DNA of 64,000 bases from an uncultured Muribaculaceae bacterium (GTDB taxonomy: Bacteria > Bacteroidota > Bacteroidia > Bacteroidales > Muribaculaceae), in the NCBI GenBank assembly GCA_910586975.1, contig CAJUKX010000008.1:1-64000 (forward strand). Reading direction: 5' to 3'. The stretch's first letter is position 1. Each line of letters begins with the position of its first letter. Positions 25,778 to 34,723 of this stretch are shown piece after piece. Position numbers and translations under genes: made by a program. The notes under the pieces were generated by a model. It saw nothing but the letters and a program-made list of their open reading frames with translations, made no database searches and was not told the DNA's origin.

Positions 25778-25831
25778 GGAGTATGCATTTTGCAAAAAAC
25801 TGAGTATATTTGCACAAAAATTTCATACTCC
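25778..25831 (+). promoter_or_regulatory. yitT promoter region flanked by an 8-bp inverted repeat
   Basis: TATATTTG at 25805-25812 is a full -7 match 30 bases before the ATG at 25842. GGAGTATG (25778-25785) and CATACTCC (25824-25831) form a perfect inverted repeat enclosing this box. It could be an operator or part of a hairpin. No -33 TTTG lies at the standard distance. Confidence 0.5.
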
Positions 25832-25841
25832 TGAACAAACC

Positions 25842-26813
25842 ATGACAAAAAAGGTTAACGGAACTAAAATTTGGCGTACTATAAAAGACTATTTCTTCAT
25901 TACTCTTGGTACGGCCATATATGCTTTCGGATTTGCATCCTTTATTTTACCTCACGATGTCGTAATCGGAGGTGTTGCCGGTCTCAGTACCATATTGTAT
26001 TTTACGACCGGCATGCCAATTGCTGTAGCTAACTATGCACTGAACCTTACGCTTCTTGCCATAGCCTACAAAATTGTCGGTAAACAATTTGTTATCGGTA
26101 CAATTTTCGGCGCTACAATGATATCGTTGATGATGGGTATTGCCATTCCACTGTGTGGCGACATATTCTCGCTTGATCCCTTCCTAAGCTGTGTTATCGG
26201 TGGTATCATGGCAGGTGTGGGCATTGGCATGGCCTTCACACATGGCGGATCTACCGGCGGTACCGATATTGTGGCCGCGATGGTTGCCAAATACACAAAT
26301 GTCACCATAGGACGCATGATGCTATATGTGGATATGTGTATCATATCATCTTCCTATCTCATCTTCCATAAGGTTGATAACGTAGTTTACGGCTTTATTG
26401 TCCTTTTCATGAGCTCATACATGGCCGACCTTCTCATCAACACCAACCGCCAGGCTGTCCAGTTCACTATATTCTCAGCTCGTTGGAAAGAAATAGCTAC
26501 CGCTATCAACAATGAGGCCCGCCGCGGCTGTACAATCCTCAACGGCATGGGCTGGTATTCTAAACAAGATGTGAAGATTCTGTTGGTTATGGCTCGAAAA
26601 ATAGAATCAGTTCATATCTTCCGTATTATCAAAAGCATTGATCCGGAGGCATTCATCACCCAGGCCAATGTAAATGGCGTATATGGTAAAGGCTTCGATC
26701 AGATGAAAGTACGAATGAAGCTCGACAATAGTTCGGCCAAGGCTCATGTTGAGCAACACGCCAAGATTGATGAAGAATTCAAGGGCGCTTCATCAGGTCA
26801 TCGCATGGTTTAA
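25842..26813 (+). CDS. YitT-family membrane protein
   Basis: 323 residues. The N-terminal half has about five to six membrane helices of the DUF161/YitT_membrane type (AFGFASFILPHDVVIGGVAG, then GGSTGGTDIVAAMVAKYTNVTIGRMML). The C-terminal half (about residues 215-285) is a soluble DUF2179 domain (RGCTILNGMGWYSKQDVKILLVMARK). The family is abundant in Bacteroidota and Firmicutes, and its transport or sensing role is not established. cdsA starts 20 bases downstream. Confidence 0.93.
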   Translation: MTKKVNGTKIWRTIKDYFFITLGTAIYAFGFASFILPHDVVIGGVAGLSTILYFTTGMPIAVANYALNLTLLAIAYKIVGKQFVIGTIFGATMISLMMGIAIPLCGDIFSLDPFLSCVIGGIMAGVGIGMAFTHGGSTGGTDIVAAMVAKYTNVTIGRMMLYVDMCIISSSYLIFHKVDNVVYGFIVLFMSSYMADLLINTNRQAVQFTIFSARWKEIATAINNEARRGCTILNGMGWYSKQDVKILLVMARKIESVHIFRIIKSIDPEAFITQANVNGVYGKGFDQMKVRMKLDNSSAKAHVEQHAKIDEEFKGASSGHRMV

Positions 26814-26833
26814 CGATTTTTAATCTATATATC

Positions 26834-27673
26834 GTGGAAAACTCAAAATTAAAGAATATGATGATCCGCTCCCTCTCGGGCGCGGTTTATGTAGCCCTTA
26901 TAATCGGCTGCATTCTTGCGGGAAACCTATGGTTTGCTATACTTACCGGTATTCTGATTGTACTTTCTATGTATGAATTGCAATCATTGCTCACAAAGCG
27001 TTCACCTATGGCCTCCGGGATTCGCTTTTTTGATATAGCTATGGCTTTATGCTTGTTGGCAGGTCTTTCGTTGATTAATCTGTATTCAAGCTTAGCCGGC
27101 ACATATTTCATTTGTTTCGGCGTGTTATATATTTCGCTGCGTATAATCCTGGCTGTGGCTGATAAAGGCGAGAATCCGGCCAAGTCTATGCTTTACTCAC
27201 TTCTTTCAATGTGTTATCTCGCATGGCCTTTGCTTCTGCTCTACATCGCATACTCAAATTATACCGATGGGAAGGCTCTTGTACTTATAACATTCATTTT
27301 GATTTGGGTCAATGACACGGGTGCTTACCTGTCAGGCATGAGCATGGGACGTCACAAAATGTGCGAACGTCTATCACCTAAAAAAACATGGGAAGGATTT
27401 TGGGGCGGTTTCATTCTTTGCATCGTTGCAGGTATAGTTTCTGCTATGATTATAGGCCATGCAGGATTGGAAAAGATGATTATCTGGGGCGTATATGCAG
27501 CTCTTGTAAGCCTGTTCGGAACGTTTGGCGACCTGTTTGAATCGCTTATTAAAAGAAATCTTAACGTGAAAGATTCCGGAAATCTTATTCCCGGTCATGG
27601 GGGTATTCTTGACCGTATAGACTCAATTCTGGCTGTAGCTCCCCTTGCTGCCTTGATGTCTTCTATTTTATGA
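26834..27673 (+). CDS. cdsA: Phosphatidate cytidylyltransferase
   Basis: Makes CDP-diacylglycerol from phosphatidic acid and CTP, the branch point of phospholipid synthesis in the inner membrane. It has 279 residues with about seven to eight helices. The C-terminal signature GDLFESLIKRNLNVKDSGNLIPGHGGILDRIDS is complete, and SPKKTWEGFWGG precedes it. The start is GTG at 26834; ATG at 26858 is a possible alternative. Its last 11 bases overlap the end of the convergent HAD phosphatase gene, so no terminator separates them. Confidence 0.95.
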   Translation: MENSKLKNMMIRSLSGAVYVALIIGCILAGNLWFAILTGILIVLSMYELQSLLTKRSPMASGIRFFDIAMALCLLAGLSLINLYSSLAGTYFICFGVLYISLRIILAVADKGENPAKSMLYSLLSMCYLAWPLLLLYIAYSNYTDGKALVLITFILIWVNDTGAYLSGMSMGRHKMCERLSPKKTWEGFWGGFILCIVAGIVSAMIIGHAGLEKMIIWGVYAALVSLFGTFGDLFESLIKRNLNVKDSGNLIPGHGGILDRIDSILAVAPLAALMSSIL

Positions 27674-28451
27674 CACCATAATGCCTCAGGGCATTTGCTA
27701 TACCATTATCGTCGACTGTGCTTGTTACATAGTCGGCGATTTCTTTTACAGCATCGTTGGCATTTCCCATAGCCACGCCTACTCCGGCCGCCTGCAGCAT
27801 ACTTATATCATTGCCTCCGTCGCCAAAACTCATGGTATCGCTAAGCGAGAACCCAAAGCGATGTGCAATCTCGTCCATGCCCTTGGCTTTGGTAACACCT
27901 TTAGCTGTAATATCAAAAAAGTACGGACACCAACGGCTCATCTCCACGCCGTTCAAATCCCCTTGAACGAGCTGCTCCTCATCTTCGGGTATAAATGGCG
28001 TAAGCTGAAGTACAGGCTCTTTTAAAACTGCTTCAATATCATCATTCTCGTTAAATACCGGAGCGTTGAGAAGATTTTTAAAAAAGTCGGCATCATGCTT
28101 TTTATAATTGTACATAGCGCGGCTGTTAGTGCCTACTACTATACACGCTCTGTCGAGGTTCTTGCAGATAGCAAGAACCTCGCGAACGTCTTTGCGGTCA
28201 ATGGCACTTAACGATATTGTCTCATCCTTACAGAAACAATACGCGCCATTGGTTGTGATGTACCCCTCTATAAGATGAGATATAGCATCAATATTATTTA
28301 TAAACATAGGGGGACGCCCCGTGGATATGAAAATCTTCACTCCCGAATCATGAGCTTGCTCAAGGGCAGCTACAGTAGAAACGGGTATTTCGTGAGTATT
28401 AAAACTTACAAGAGTACCGTCGATATCAAAAAACAGAGCTTTCATCCCCAT
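27663..28451 (-). CDS. Cof-type HAD-IIB sugar-phosphatase-like hydrolase
   Basis: 262 residues. Motif I is FFDIDGTLVSF (nucleophile Asp and acid Asp present), motif II lies in KIFISTGRPP, and motif IV is SFGDGGNDISML. The cap domain is the C2B type of the Cof family, whose members dephosphorylate sugar phosphates, FMN or other small metabolites. The substrate is unknown. It follows the exonuclease gene by three bases and is the last gene of a four-gene minus-strand group. It overlaps cdsA tail to tail by 11 bases. Confidence 0.9.
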   Translation of the reverse strand: MGMKALFFDIDGTLVSFNTHEIPVSTVAALEQAHDSGVKIFISTGRPPMFINNIDAISHLIEGYITTNGAYCFCKDETISLSAIDRKDVREVLAICKNLDRACIVVGTNSRAMYNYKKHDADFFKNLLNAPVFNENDDIEAVLKEPVLQLTPFIPEDEEQLVQGDLNGVEMSRWCPYFFDITAKGVTKAKGMDEIAHRFGFSLSDTMSFGDGGNDISMLQAAGVGVAMGNANDAVKEIADYVTSTVDDNGIANALRHYGVIK

Positions 28452-28454
28452 ACT

Positions 28455-29210
28455 TTATAAATCAATTTCTATTGAGACCGGACAATGGTCTGAGCCGGTA
28501 ACATCTGCATGAATTGAAGCTTCCTTAAGTTTAGGTGCAATACGTTCTGAAATCAGAAAGTAATCTATACGCCAGCCTACGTTTCTGGCTCTTGCACCAC
28601 CTCTGTAGCTCCACCATGAATATGCTTTTTCCTGTGTAGGATGTAGGTATCTGAAAGTATCGACAAAACCTCTTGACAGAAGCGAGGTCATTGCCGAACG
28701 CTCCTCATCAGTAAAGCCTGCATTGCGTCTGTTGGTTTTGGGATTGGCAAGGTCTATTTCCTCGTGAGCCACATTCAGGTCTCCACATATTATCACCGGC
28801 TTTTCTTTATCGAGCTTGCATACATAGTCGGCAAACTCACGCTCCCACTCCATCCTGTAGTCAAGGCGCGCAAGTTCGCTTTGAGAATTAGGCGTATATA
28901 CGTTAACAAGATAGAAATGGCCGAAGTCAAGAGTCACCACACGTCCCTCGCGGTCGTGCTCATCAATGCCTATACCCTTGGAAAACGCCTCCGGTTTATG
29001 ACGGGTAAATGTCACAGTTCCGGAGTAGCCTTTGCGCAAAGCATAATCATAATATGATTCATAACCATCGAATTCCAGGTCAAGCTGTCCTTCCTGCAAT
29101 TTGGTTTCCTGCAGACAGAAAAAATCTGCGTCGAAACTTTTGAATATTTCGGCAAAGCCTTTGCCTACAATTGCCCTAAGGCCATTAACGTTCCAAGATA
29201 TAAATTTCAT
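28455..29210 (-). CDS. Exodeoxyribonuclease III family AP endonuclease
   Basis: 251 residues, the usual length for ExoIII/ExoA. Motifs ISWNVNGLRA, LQETKLQEGQ, NVYTPNSQ, ICGDLNVAHEEIDLANP and TGSDHCPVSIEI cover all catalytic and metal-binding residues. It cleaves at abasic sites during base-excision repair. Its first base is the last base of the upstream porin stop codon, so the two overlap by one base. Confidence 0.95.
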   Translation of the reverse strand: MKFISWNVNGLRAIVGKGFAEIFKSFDADFFCLQETKLQEGQLDLEFDGYESYYDYALRKGYSGTVTFTRHKPEAFSKGIGIDEHDREGRVVTLDFGHFYLVNVYTPNSQSELARLDYRMEWEREFADYVCKLDKEKPVIICGDLNVAHEEIDLANPKTNRRNAGFTDEERSAMTSLLSRGFVDTFRYLHPTQEKAYSWWSYRGGARARNVGWRIDYFLISERIAPKLKEASIHADVTGSDHCPVSIEIDL

Positions 29211-30232
29211 CAGAATACTATAACAAGTTCAGCTACGATCTTATCATCGCGGTCGATGGAAGGTGAATAGCTGTCTTTATAAAAATATTTTTCGTAATCA
29301 AGCATTAATTCGCACTTTACGGGCTTGCGTATATATGCCAGTGTTGTTCCTACAGTAAGGCGCTGACGTTTTGGGAATGTCTGGATCAGATGACCTGTAT
29401 TGTTGCATACACCGTTTGAACGGCTTGAAACTGTCTCGAATCGGCCCTGAAAACTCCATTTTTTAAAGAAGCCTTTCAGTGGAATTCCATAATCAGCCCA
29501 TACGTTGAAAGAATGGGCATCATGATACGAATCATTTGTATAATGTGTATACATATATTCGCCTTCGGCAGTGAAACGGCCCGACTTGAATGTCACGGCT
29601 GCATCGGCCATATTCATTCGTGTTGAATCGGGGCAAATGGTTTGGAAACCGGCAGCGAATGTGACAGGGCCGACTTCATAAGTAGCCTTAGCTGCAAAGG
29701 TCATTTCTTTAGACCAAGGAGTGTGATCAGAAATCTTATGATTGGAAAAAACACCCATGTGCAGCTTCAATGGTATTGATGTGGGTTCATACATTCCCTG
29801 AATACCTACAGCGCGATTATTGGCATCGTCGCGGCCCATGAATGAACGGTTTGCAAAGATGTATGTGCCCGGTCCGCGGAAAGCATCCACACCAAAAGGC
29901 ACACGGAACTGTCCGGCCTGAACTGCAAAGTTTTCAGGGAGGGTGAAACGTGCCCAACCATCGAGGAACTTCATCGTCCCCATGTCGCACAGATCAGCAC
30001 GCAGATAGTATTGCAGCTGTGGAGCTATCTTGCCCTTAAGCCACACACGTGCATTTCTTACCGTAAATCTGTTTTCGCCTCCATGGCCGTCATCCGTAGC
30101 CATTTCCCAACGGGTGCGGAATACACCTCCAAAAGTAGGACGATAATCAACTGACTGAGTATTAGCCGTATCAGCGGCTGATGAATTGAGAGCCATCGCG
30201 GCTGCCATAATACATGAAGCAATCTTTTTCAT
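29210..30232 (-). CDS. Porin O/P family outer-membrane porin
   Basis: 340 residues with a signal peptide (MKKIASCIMAAAMALNSSAA). The body is beta-strand rich with alternating aromatic residues and ends in an aromatic residue (VELVIVF-like strand), typical of outer-membrane barrels. Motifs such as RTRWEMATDD...RNARVWLKGKIAPQLQYYLRADL and GQFRVPFGVDAF match the phosphate-selective porin O/P family (PF07396). Substrate specificity in Bacteroidota is not known. It lies 23 bases after the aminotransferase gene. Confidence 0.85.
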   Translation of the reverse strand: MKKIASCIMAAAMALNSSAADTANTQSVDYRPTFGGVFRTRWEMATDDGHGGENRFTVRNARVWLKGKIAPQLQYYLRADLCDMGTMKFLDGWARFTLPENFAVQAGQFRVPFGVDAFRGPGTYIFANRSFMGRDDANNRAVGIQGMYEPTSIPLKLHMGVFSNHKISDHTPWSKEMTFAAKATYEVGPVTFAAGFQTICPDSTRMNMADAAVTFKSGRFTAEGEYMYTHYTNDSYHDAHSFNVWADYGIPLKGFFKKWSFQGRFETVSSRSNGVCNNTGHLIQTFPKRQRLTVGTTLAYIRKPVKCELMLDYEKYFYKDSYSPSIDRDDKIVAELVIVF

Positions 30233-30255
30233 TACTTTATCTATACCTTATCAAA

Positions 30256-31455
30256 TCAATTTTTTCTTCCCGGATATTCTTTGAGAGCCTTTTCGAGAAC
30301 ATCCATTGCTCGCGAAAGCTCTTCCTTTTCAAGCACGTAAGCCATACGTACCTCATCAAGCCCCTTGCCCTCGGTTGCATAGAATCCCGAGGCAGGAGCC
30401 ATAAATATTGTCTGGTTTTCGTAATTAAATTCAGTAAGACACCAGATGCAGAATTTTTCAGCATCATCTACCGGCAGGCGCACCACCGTATAAAACGCAC
30501 CCATTGGGATGGGTGTATAGCAACCCGGTATCCTGTTGATACGGTCAACCAGAAATTTACGTCTTTCGACATATTCATTATATGTCTGCAACATATACTC
30601 GGGTGGCGTATCTATCGAAGCTTCGGCAACTATCTGTCCCAAAAGTGGAGGTGACAACCGAGCCTGACAAAATTTCATTACATTTGCCTTCAATGCCTTG
30701 TTTTTTGTTATTAAAGCACCGACTCTGATTCCGCACTCGTTATAACGCTTTGAAACAGAATCTATCAGCACTACCTGCTCTTCTATACCAGGTAGATGGA
30801 ATGCCGAAATGTATGGAGCGCCAGTATAACAGAATTCACGATACACTTCATCGGAGAAAAGGAACAGATCATGTTCTTTAACCAGATCACGAATCTGAAG
30901 CATCTCCTTCATCGTGTATAGATAACCAGTAGGATTGTTAGGATTACAAATCAATATGCCCTTTGTTTTTGGAGTAATAAGCTTCTCGAATTCCTCAACA
31001 GGAGGTAGCTCAAACCCTGAATCTATTGATGAAGGCACTGTTACAATCTTTGCGCCCGCCGAAATGGCGAATGCCATATAATTGGCGTATGCAGGCTCCG
31101 GAACTATTATTTCATCTCCAGGATCCAGACAGGCCATGAATGCGAACAGCACAGCCTCTGAACCACCGGTAGTAACAATGATATCTTCGGTTTCCACCTC
31201 TATATTAAAGCGGTGGTAGTACTCGCGCAGTTTCTTGCGCAACGACAGCAAGCCTTCTGATGGACTATACTCCAGGACCTTTCGGTCTATATGTTTCAAA
31301 ACTTCAAGAGCCTCGGGTGGTGTGGGTACATCAGGCTGGCCTATATTGAGGCGATAAACCTTGATTCCCTTTGCGGCAGCCTCATTTGCGTAGTGCACGA
31401 GACGACGGATGGGAGATGCAGGCATTATATTGCCTCTTTCTGATACTTGTGGCAT
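30256..31455 (-). CDS. PLP-dependent class I/II aminotransferase
   Basis: 399 residues with fold-type I features: YRLNIGQPDVPTPP near the N-terminus, the PLP contacts TTGGSEAV and NPNNPTGYLY, FSDEVYREF, the Schiff-base lysine in DSVSKRYNECGIRVG, and the substrate-carboxylate Arg near VRMAYVLE. It resembles aspartate or alanine/valine-type aminotransferases; the exact substrate cannot be told. It is the first gene of the group aminotransferase-porin-exonuclease-HAD. Confidence 0.9.
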   Translation of the reverse strand: MPQVSERGNIMPASPIRRLVHYANEAAAKGIKVYRLNIGQPDVPTPPEALEVLKHIDRKVLEYSPSEGLLSLRKKLREYYHRFNIEVETEDIIVTTGGSEAVLFAFMACLDPGDEIIVPEPAYANYMAFAISAGAKIVTVPSSIDSGFELPPVEEFEKLITPKTKGILICNPNNPTGYLYTMKEMLQIRDLVKEHDLFLFSDEVYREFCYTGAPYISAFHLPGIEEQVVLIDSVSKRYNECGIRVGALITKNKALKANVMKFCQARLSPPLLGQIVAEASIDTPPEYMLQTYNEYVERRKFLVDRINRIPGCYTPIPMGAFYTVVRLPVDDAEKFCIWCLTEFNYENQTIFMAPASGFYATEGKGLDEVRMAYVLEKEELSRAMDVLEKALKEYPGRKN

Positions 31456-31478
31456 TAATCTTTTATTTTTTAGAGTTG

Positions 31479-31486
31479 CAAATTTA
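31479..31486 (-). promoter_or_regulatory. -7 box of the aminotransferase operon
   Basis: On the minus strand TAAATTTG is a full consensus match. No clear -33 element is present. Initiation near 31472 would leave a short leader of about 17 bases. Confidence 0.5.
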
Positions 31487-31692
31487 CAAACTTTCTGTTA
31501 AATATTACCTCTGTTTTATGAAAAAAGATATTTTACAACATATAATAACGCATCTCCGCAAGCATTTTGAAAGAATTGCACTTGTAGACATAACTACATC
31601 GCTAAAGGAGATGTATTAGCTAAATATACAACTTATTACGTCAGTAGAAAATAAAAACATGTTATTAAACATATCACAATTTTTGCCGTTTG

Positions 31693-31724
31693 TTTGCTCA
31701 ATTGGAAATAAAGTTATAATTTTA
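31693..31724 (+). promoter_or_regulatory. Promoter of the small HTH protein gene
   Basis: TTTG (31693-31696) and TAATTTTA (31717-31724, one mismatch) are 20 bp apart. Initiation near 31731 gives a 47-base leader. Confidence 0.55.
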
Positions 31725-31777
31725 AGCCGTAAAACTACTACATGCATATTAAATAACCTATAAAAACTGATAAAATT

Positions 31778-32035
31778 ATGTCTAAGACCATCACCTTCAA
31801 CGAGCTTCGCCGCCTTAAAGACAGTTTGCCTGACGGTTCGATGCACAAAATCGCAGATAAACTCAACGTAACAGTGCAGACCGTTCGCAACTACTTCGGC
31901 GGCTCAAACTATGAATACGGAAAGAACATGGGTCTTCATATCGAACCCGGTCCCGACGGAGGTATCGTTGTCCTTGACGATCCCACCATTTACGATATGG
32001 CCGTTTCTATCCTCAAAGAAAACGAAGCTGAATAA
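31778..32035 (+). CDS. Small HTH DNA-binding protein conserved in Bacteroidales
   Basis: 85 residues. The N-terminal half carries an HTH (FNELRRLKDSLPDGSMHKIADKLNVTVQTVRNYFGG). It is followed by an acidic tail with the HIEPGPDGGIVVLDDPTIYDMA motif. I recall near-identical short proteins annotated simply as DNA-binding protein across Bacteroides. It is monocistronic with its own promoter and terminator. It could be a nucleoid-associated or local regulator; no target is evident. Confidence 0.8.
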   Translation: MSKTITFNELRRLKDSLPDGSMHKIADKLNVTVQTVRNYFGGSNYEYGKNMGLHIEPGPDGGIVVLDDPTIYDMAVSILKENEAE

Positions 32036-32056
32036 ATATGCATAACTTCTAAATTG

Positions 32057-32098
32057 GGAACCGGTACGGGATTGGCTCGTTTCCGGTTCCTGATTTTT
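32057..32098 (+). terminator. Terminator after the small HTH gene
   Basis: GGAACCGG (32057-32064) pairs with CCGGTTCC (32083-32090), extended by one G-U pair. TTTTT follows at 32094-32098. Confidence 0.88.
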
Positions 32099-32118
32099 AA
32101 TAATAACATCTCAATGTC

Positions 32119-33234
32119 ATGCGTCTGATTACTCTTGCAATACACACTTACGACCGAGCAATGGAAGTCAAACAGCTCCTTGAAAACGAAGGAATTCAGA
32201 CTACATTGCAAAATGTCAACCTTGAACAGCCTGAAGTTTCATCGGGTGTAAGAGTCCGCATACATGAGAGTGATTTGCCCTTAGCGCTCAGAATTGTGGA
32301 GAATCCCGAAATATTCTCACACGAGGCGCATCCACAGTCAACCAAGATTCCGCTACGTTCTATTCTTGTACCTACCGACTTCAGCGAACATTCGCTTCAG
32401 GCCGCTGTGGTAGCTGTATGGCTTGCTGCATCAAGAAATACCGATGTAACTTTTCTCAACGCTTATATTGACCCGCGTCTTTCGGGAATGGTGCAGTTGT
32501 CAGATAGTCTTACATACGGCATTGCCGACGCTGAAGACACTATAAAGTTTGTAAACGAGGCAAACAAACGCATGGCCGACTTTGTGAAACGTATCAAAAC
32601 GATGATGAAAGAAGGCAAACTGCCCGTGGTTCGCTGCCTGACATCTGTTGTAGAGGGCGTTCCTGAAGATGCGATAATCGAATATTCAAAATTGAATTCT
32701 CCTTATCTTGTGGTAATGGGTACACGCACCTCGCAACGTAAGGAGAAAGAACTTATTGGAAGCGTGACAGCCGAAGTTCTCGATGCAGGACACTTCTCTG
32801 TGCTTACAGTACCCGAATCGGTTGACGCAAAGGTCAAGGCCACACCGCGCAACATCCTTTTCTTCAGCAATCTCGACCAGGAAGATATAATTGCAATGGA
32901 TACGTTGTATAGGTATTTTTCAAACTCGCATGCAGAGGTCACCATCATTCATATACCGCAGCGCAGGCGTTTCACTGACAAAGCAGCCGGTCGTTCGGCC
33001 ATTGCGCTGAGCGAGTATTGCCGCAAGACTTTCAGCCATTTTGACTTCCAGACTGTGCCTATCTCTCCAAAGACCGCTATTGAAGAACTACGCACATTGC
33101 AGGCTGAGCATAACTACGACTTGCTGGTACTGCCTAACCGCCGCAAAAACGCGCTGTCGCGTTTCTTTAACCCCGGTCTGGCGCATAAAATACTGTTTGA
33201 AGCCGACATACCGATGCTTGTAATTCCGGTATGA
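32119..33234 (+). CDS. Universal stress protein with N-terminal DUF2007-like domain
   Basis: 371 residues. Residues 1-70 resemble the DUF2007 signal-transducing domain (YDRAMEVKQLLENEGIQTTLQN, ending in ESDLPLALRIVE). Two UspA domains follow, about 77-230 (RSILVPTDFSEHSLQAA, with VVMGTRTSQRKEKELIGSVTAEVL as the phosphate loop) and a more diverged one about 236-371 (NILFFSNLDQEDIIAMDTL, LLVLPNRRKNALSRFF). Usp proteins bind nucleotides and act in stress survival. The first domain keeps a loop close to the ATP-binding G-x2-G-x9-G-S/T pattern. It converges with trkH, only 12 bases apart. Confidence 0.88.
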   Translation: MRLITLAIHTYDRAMEVKQLLENEGIQTTLQNVNLEQPEVSSGVRVRIHESDLPLALRIVENPEIFSHEAHPQSTKIPLRSILVPTDFSEHSLQAAVVAVWLAASRNTDVTFLNAYIDPRLSGMVQLSDSLTYGIADAEDTIKFVNEANKRMADFVKRIKTMMKEGKLPVVRCLTSVVEGVPEDAIIEYSKLNSPYLVVMGTRTSQRKEKELIGSVTAEVLDAGHFSVLTVPESVDAKVKATPRNILFFSNLDQEDIIAMDTLYRYFSNSHAEVTIIHIPQRRRFTDKAAGRSAIALSEYCRKTFSHFDFQTVPISPKTAIEELRTLQAEHNYDLLVLPNRRKNALSRFFNPGLAHKILFEADIPMLVIPV

Positions 33235-33246
33235 TTCATGCAGTTA

Positions 33247-34722
33247 TTATTTCCAGAATGACGGTGTGAACAGCAGCAGTACAGTATATATCTCAAGACG
33301 ACCTATAAGCATTAGAAAAGACATTATCCACTTGGCCAAATCGGGCATTGTGGCAAAATCATCACCGTATCCTGTGATTGATGCGCCAAAACCGGTATTG
33401 CAAAGGCAGGATAAAGATGAAAAGAACGAATCGACCGGAGGCAGACCTAAAAAAGACAGTGCTATGCCGCCCGAGACAACAAGTATCATGAATATACATA
33501 GGAATGCAATGGTCTTGCGAACAATGTCCTGGCTCACTATTTTTCCATTATAACGAACTGACAACACACTGTTTGGATGAATACAATGGTGTAATTCGTT
33601 ATCAATAAATCTCTTCAAGTATATCACACGGTCGATTTTCGCGCCACCGCTTGTAGAGCCTGCACAACCGCCACAAAACATCATCACAAATACAAGCGCC
33701 AGAATAAATGGTTCCCACATGAAGAATCCGGGCGCCAAATATCCGGTTGATGTAAGTGTCGACACAACCTGAAATACCGAATAGAATGCAATGTCGGTAA
33801 ATGATGTATATCCGGTTCTTATCAATTGTCCGACCGCAAATAATATTGAAAACACAACGATGATTCCAATATAGGCTTTTATCACATCATCATTTCGGAA
33901 TCGCTGCCAATTTTGCAAGAAAATAGTCTTATACAGCAGAGCAAAGTTAATACCGCTCAAAAACATGAATATACAAATCACAATCAGAACGTATGTCGAT
34001 CCGAATTCGGCTACCGATTGTGCTTTGCTTGAGTATCCGCCGGTTGATATGGTTCCAAAAGCATGACAAATGCTGTCAAACAGATCCATCGGTCCAATCC
34101 ATAACAATAAGATTAGAATAATGGTAAGCATCAGGTACATACCCCATAGAGTCATAGCTGTCTGACTTATGCGCGGTCTTATCTTATCATGTATCACACC
34201 TGTGGCTTCGGCATTGAACATGAGCATACCACCTGAGTTGTTCAAGGCCGGAACCACAGCAAGCGTGAAAATTATTATACCCATACCTCCCAGCCATTGC
34301 ATCAGAGCCTGCCATATTATTATACCATGGCTCAACTCCGTTATCGGTATGGTCACAGAAGTCGCCCCCGTTGTCGTGAACCCCGACATTGCCTCAAAGA
34401 ATGCCGAACTTATGCTTACAGGAGTATTGCTGATTATGAATGGTATCATTCCGAACAAGGAAAAGAAAATCCACACCGAAGCAGTCAGAATAAATCCCTC
34501 CCGTTTACCCATTCTGTTCGACCTTACGGGTATCCGACGCATCAGTATTCCGCTCAAGGCTGTAAACGCGGCGGTAAAAGCAAATGCTTCCCAATCTTTT
34601 TCCTCATATATCAGGGCGGTAACTAACGGTATTACCATAAAGACTGCTTCAAGAATCAATAGCCCGCCAATGGTATTGACGAGCATTCTGAAGTTTATCT
34701 TTTTATTCCGGGAAAGTTTCAT
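33247..34722 (-). CDS. trkH: Trk/Ktr potassium uptake membrane subunit
   Basis: 491 residues with about ten to twelve membrane segments arranged as four pore repeats. Each carries a filter-like segment (SGFTTTGATS, FGTISTGGYS, TSTGYL, LCNTGFGAS). It is the K+ channel-like translocating subunit in the inner membrane. The regulatory subunit trkA is immediately upstream (one base between the genes), confirming a TrkAH system. There is no terminator before the convergent stress-protein gene. Confidence 0.95.
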   Translation of the reverse strand: MKLSRNKKINFRMLVNTIGGLLILEAVFMVIPLVTALIYEEKDWEAFAFTAAFTALSGILMRRIPVRSNRMGKREGFILTASVWIFFSLFGMIPFIISNTPVSISSAFFEAMSGFTTTGATSVTIPITELSHGIIIWQALMQWLGGMGIIIFTLAVVPALNNSGGMLMFNAEATGVIHDKIRPRISQTAMTLWGMYLMLTIILILLLWIGPMDLFDSICHAFGTISTGGYSSKAQSVAEFGSTYVLIVICIFMFLSGINFALLYKTIFLQNWQRFRNDDVIKAYIGIIVVFSILFAVGQLIRTGYTSFTDIAFYSVFQVVSTLTSTGYLAPGFFMWEPFILALVFVMMFCGGCAGSTSGGAKIDRVIYLKRFIDNELHHCIHPNSVLSVRYNGKIVSQDIVRKTIAFLCIFMILVVSGGIALSFLGLPPVDSFFSSLSCLCNTGFGASITGYGDDFATMPDLAKWIMSFLMLIGRLEIYTVLLLFTPSFWK

Positions 34723-34723
34723 T

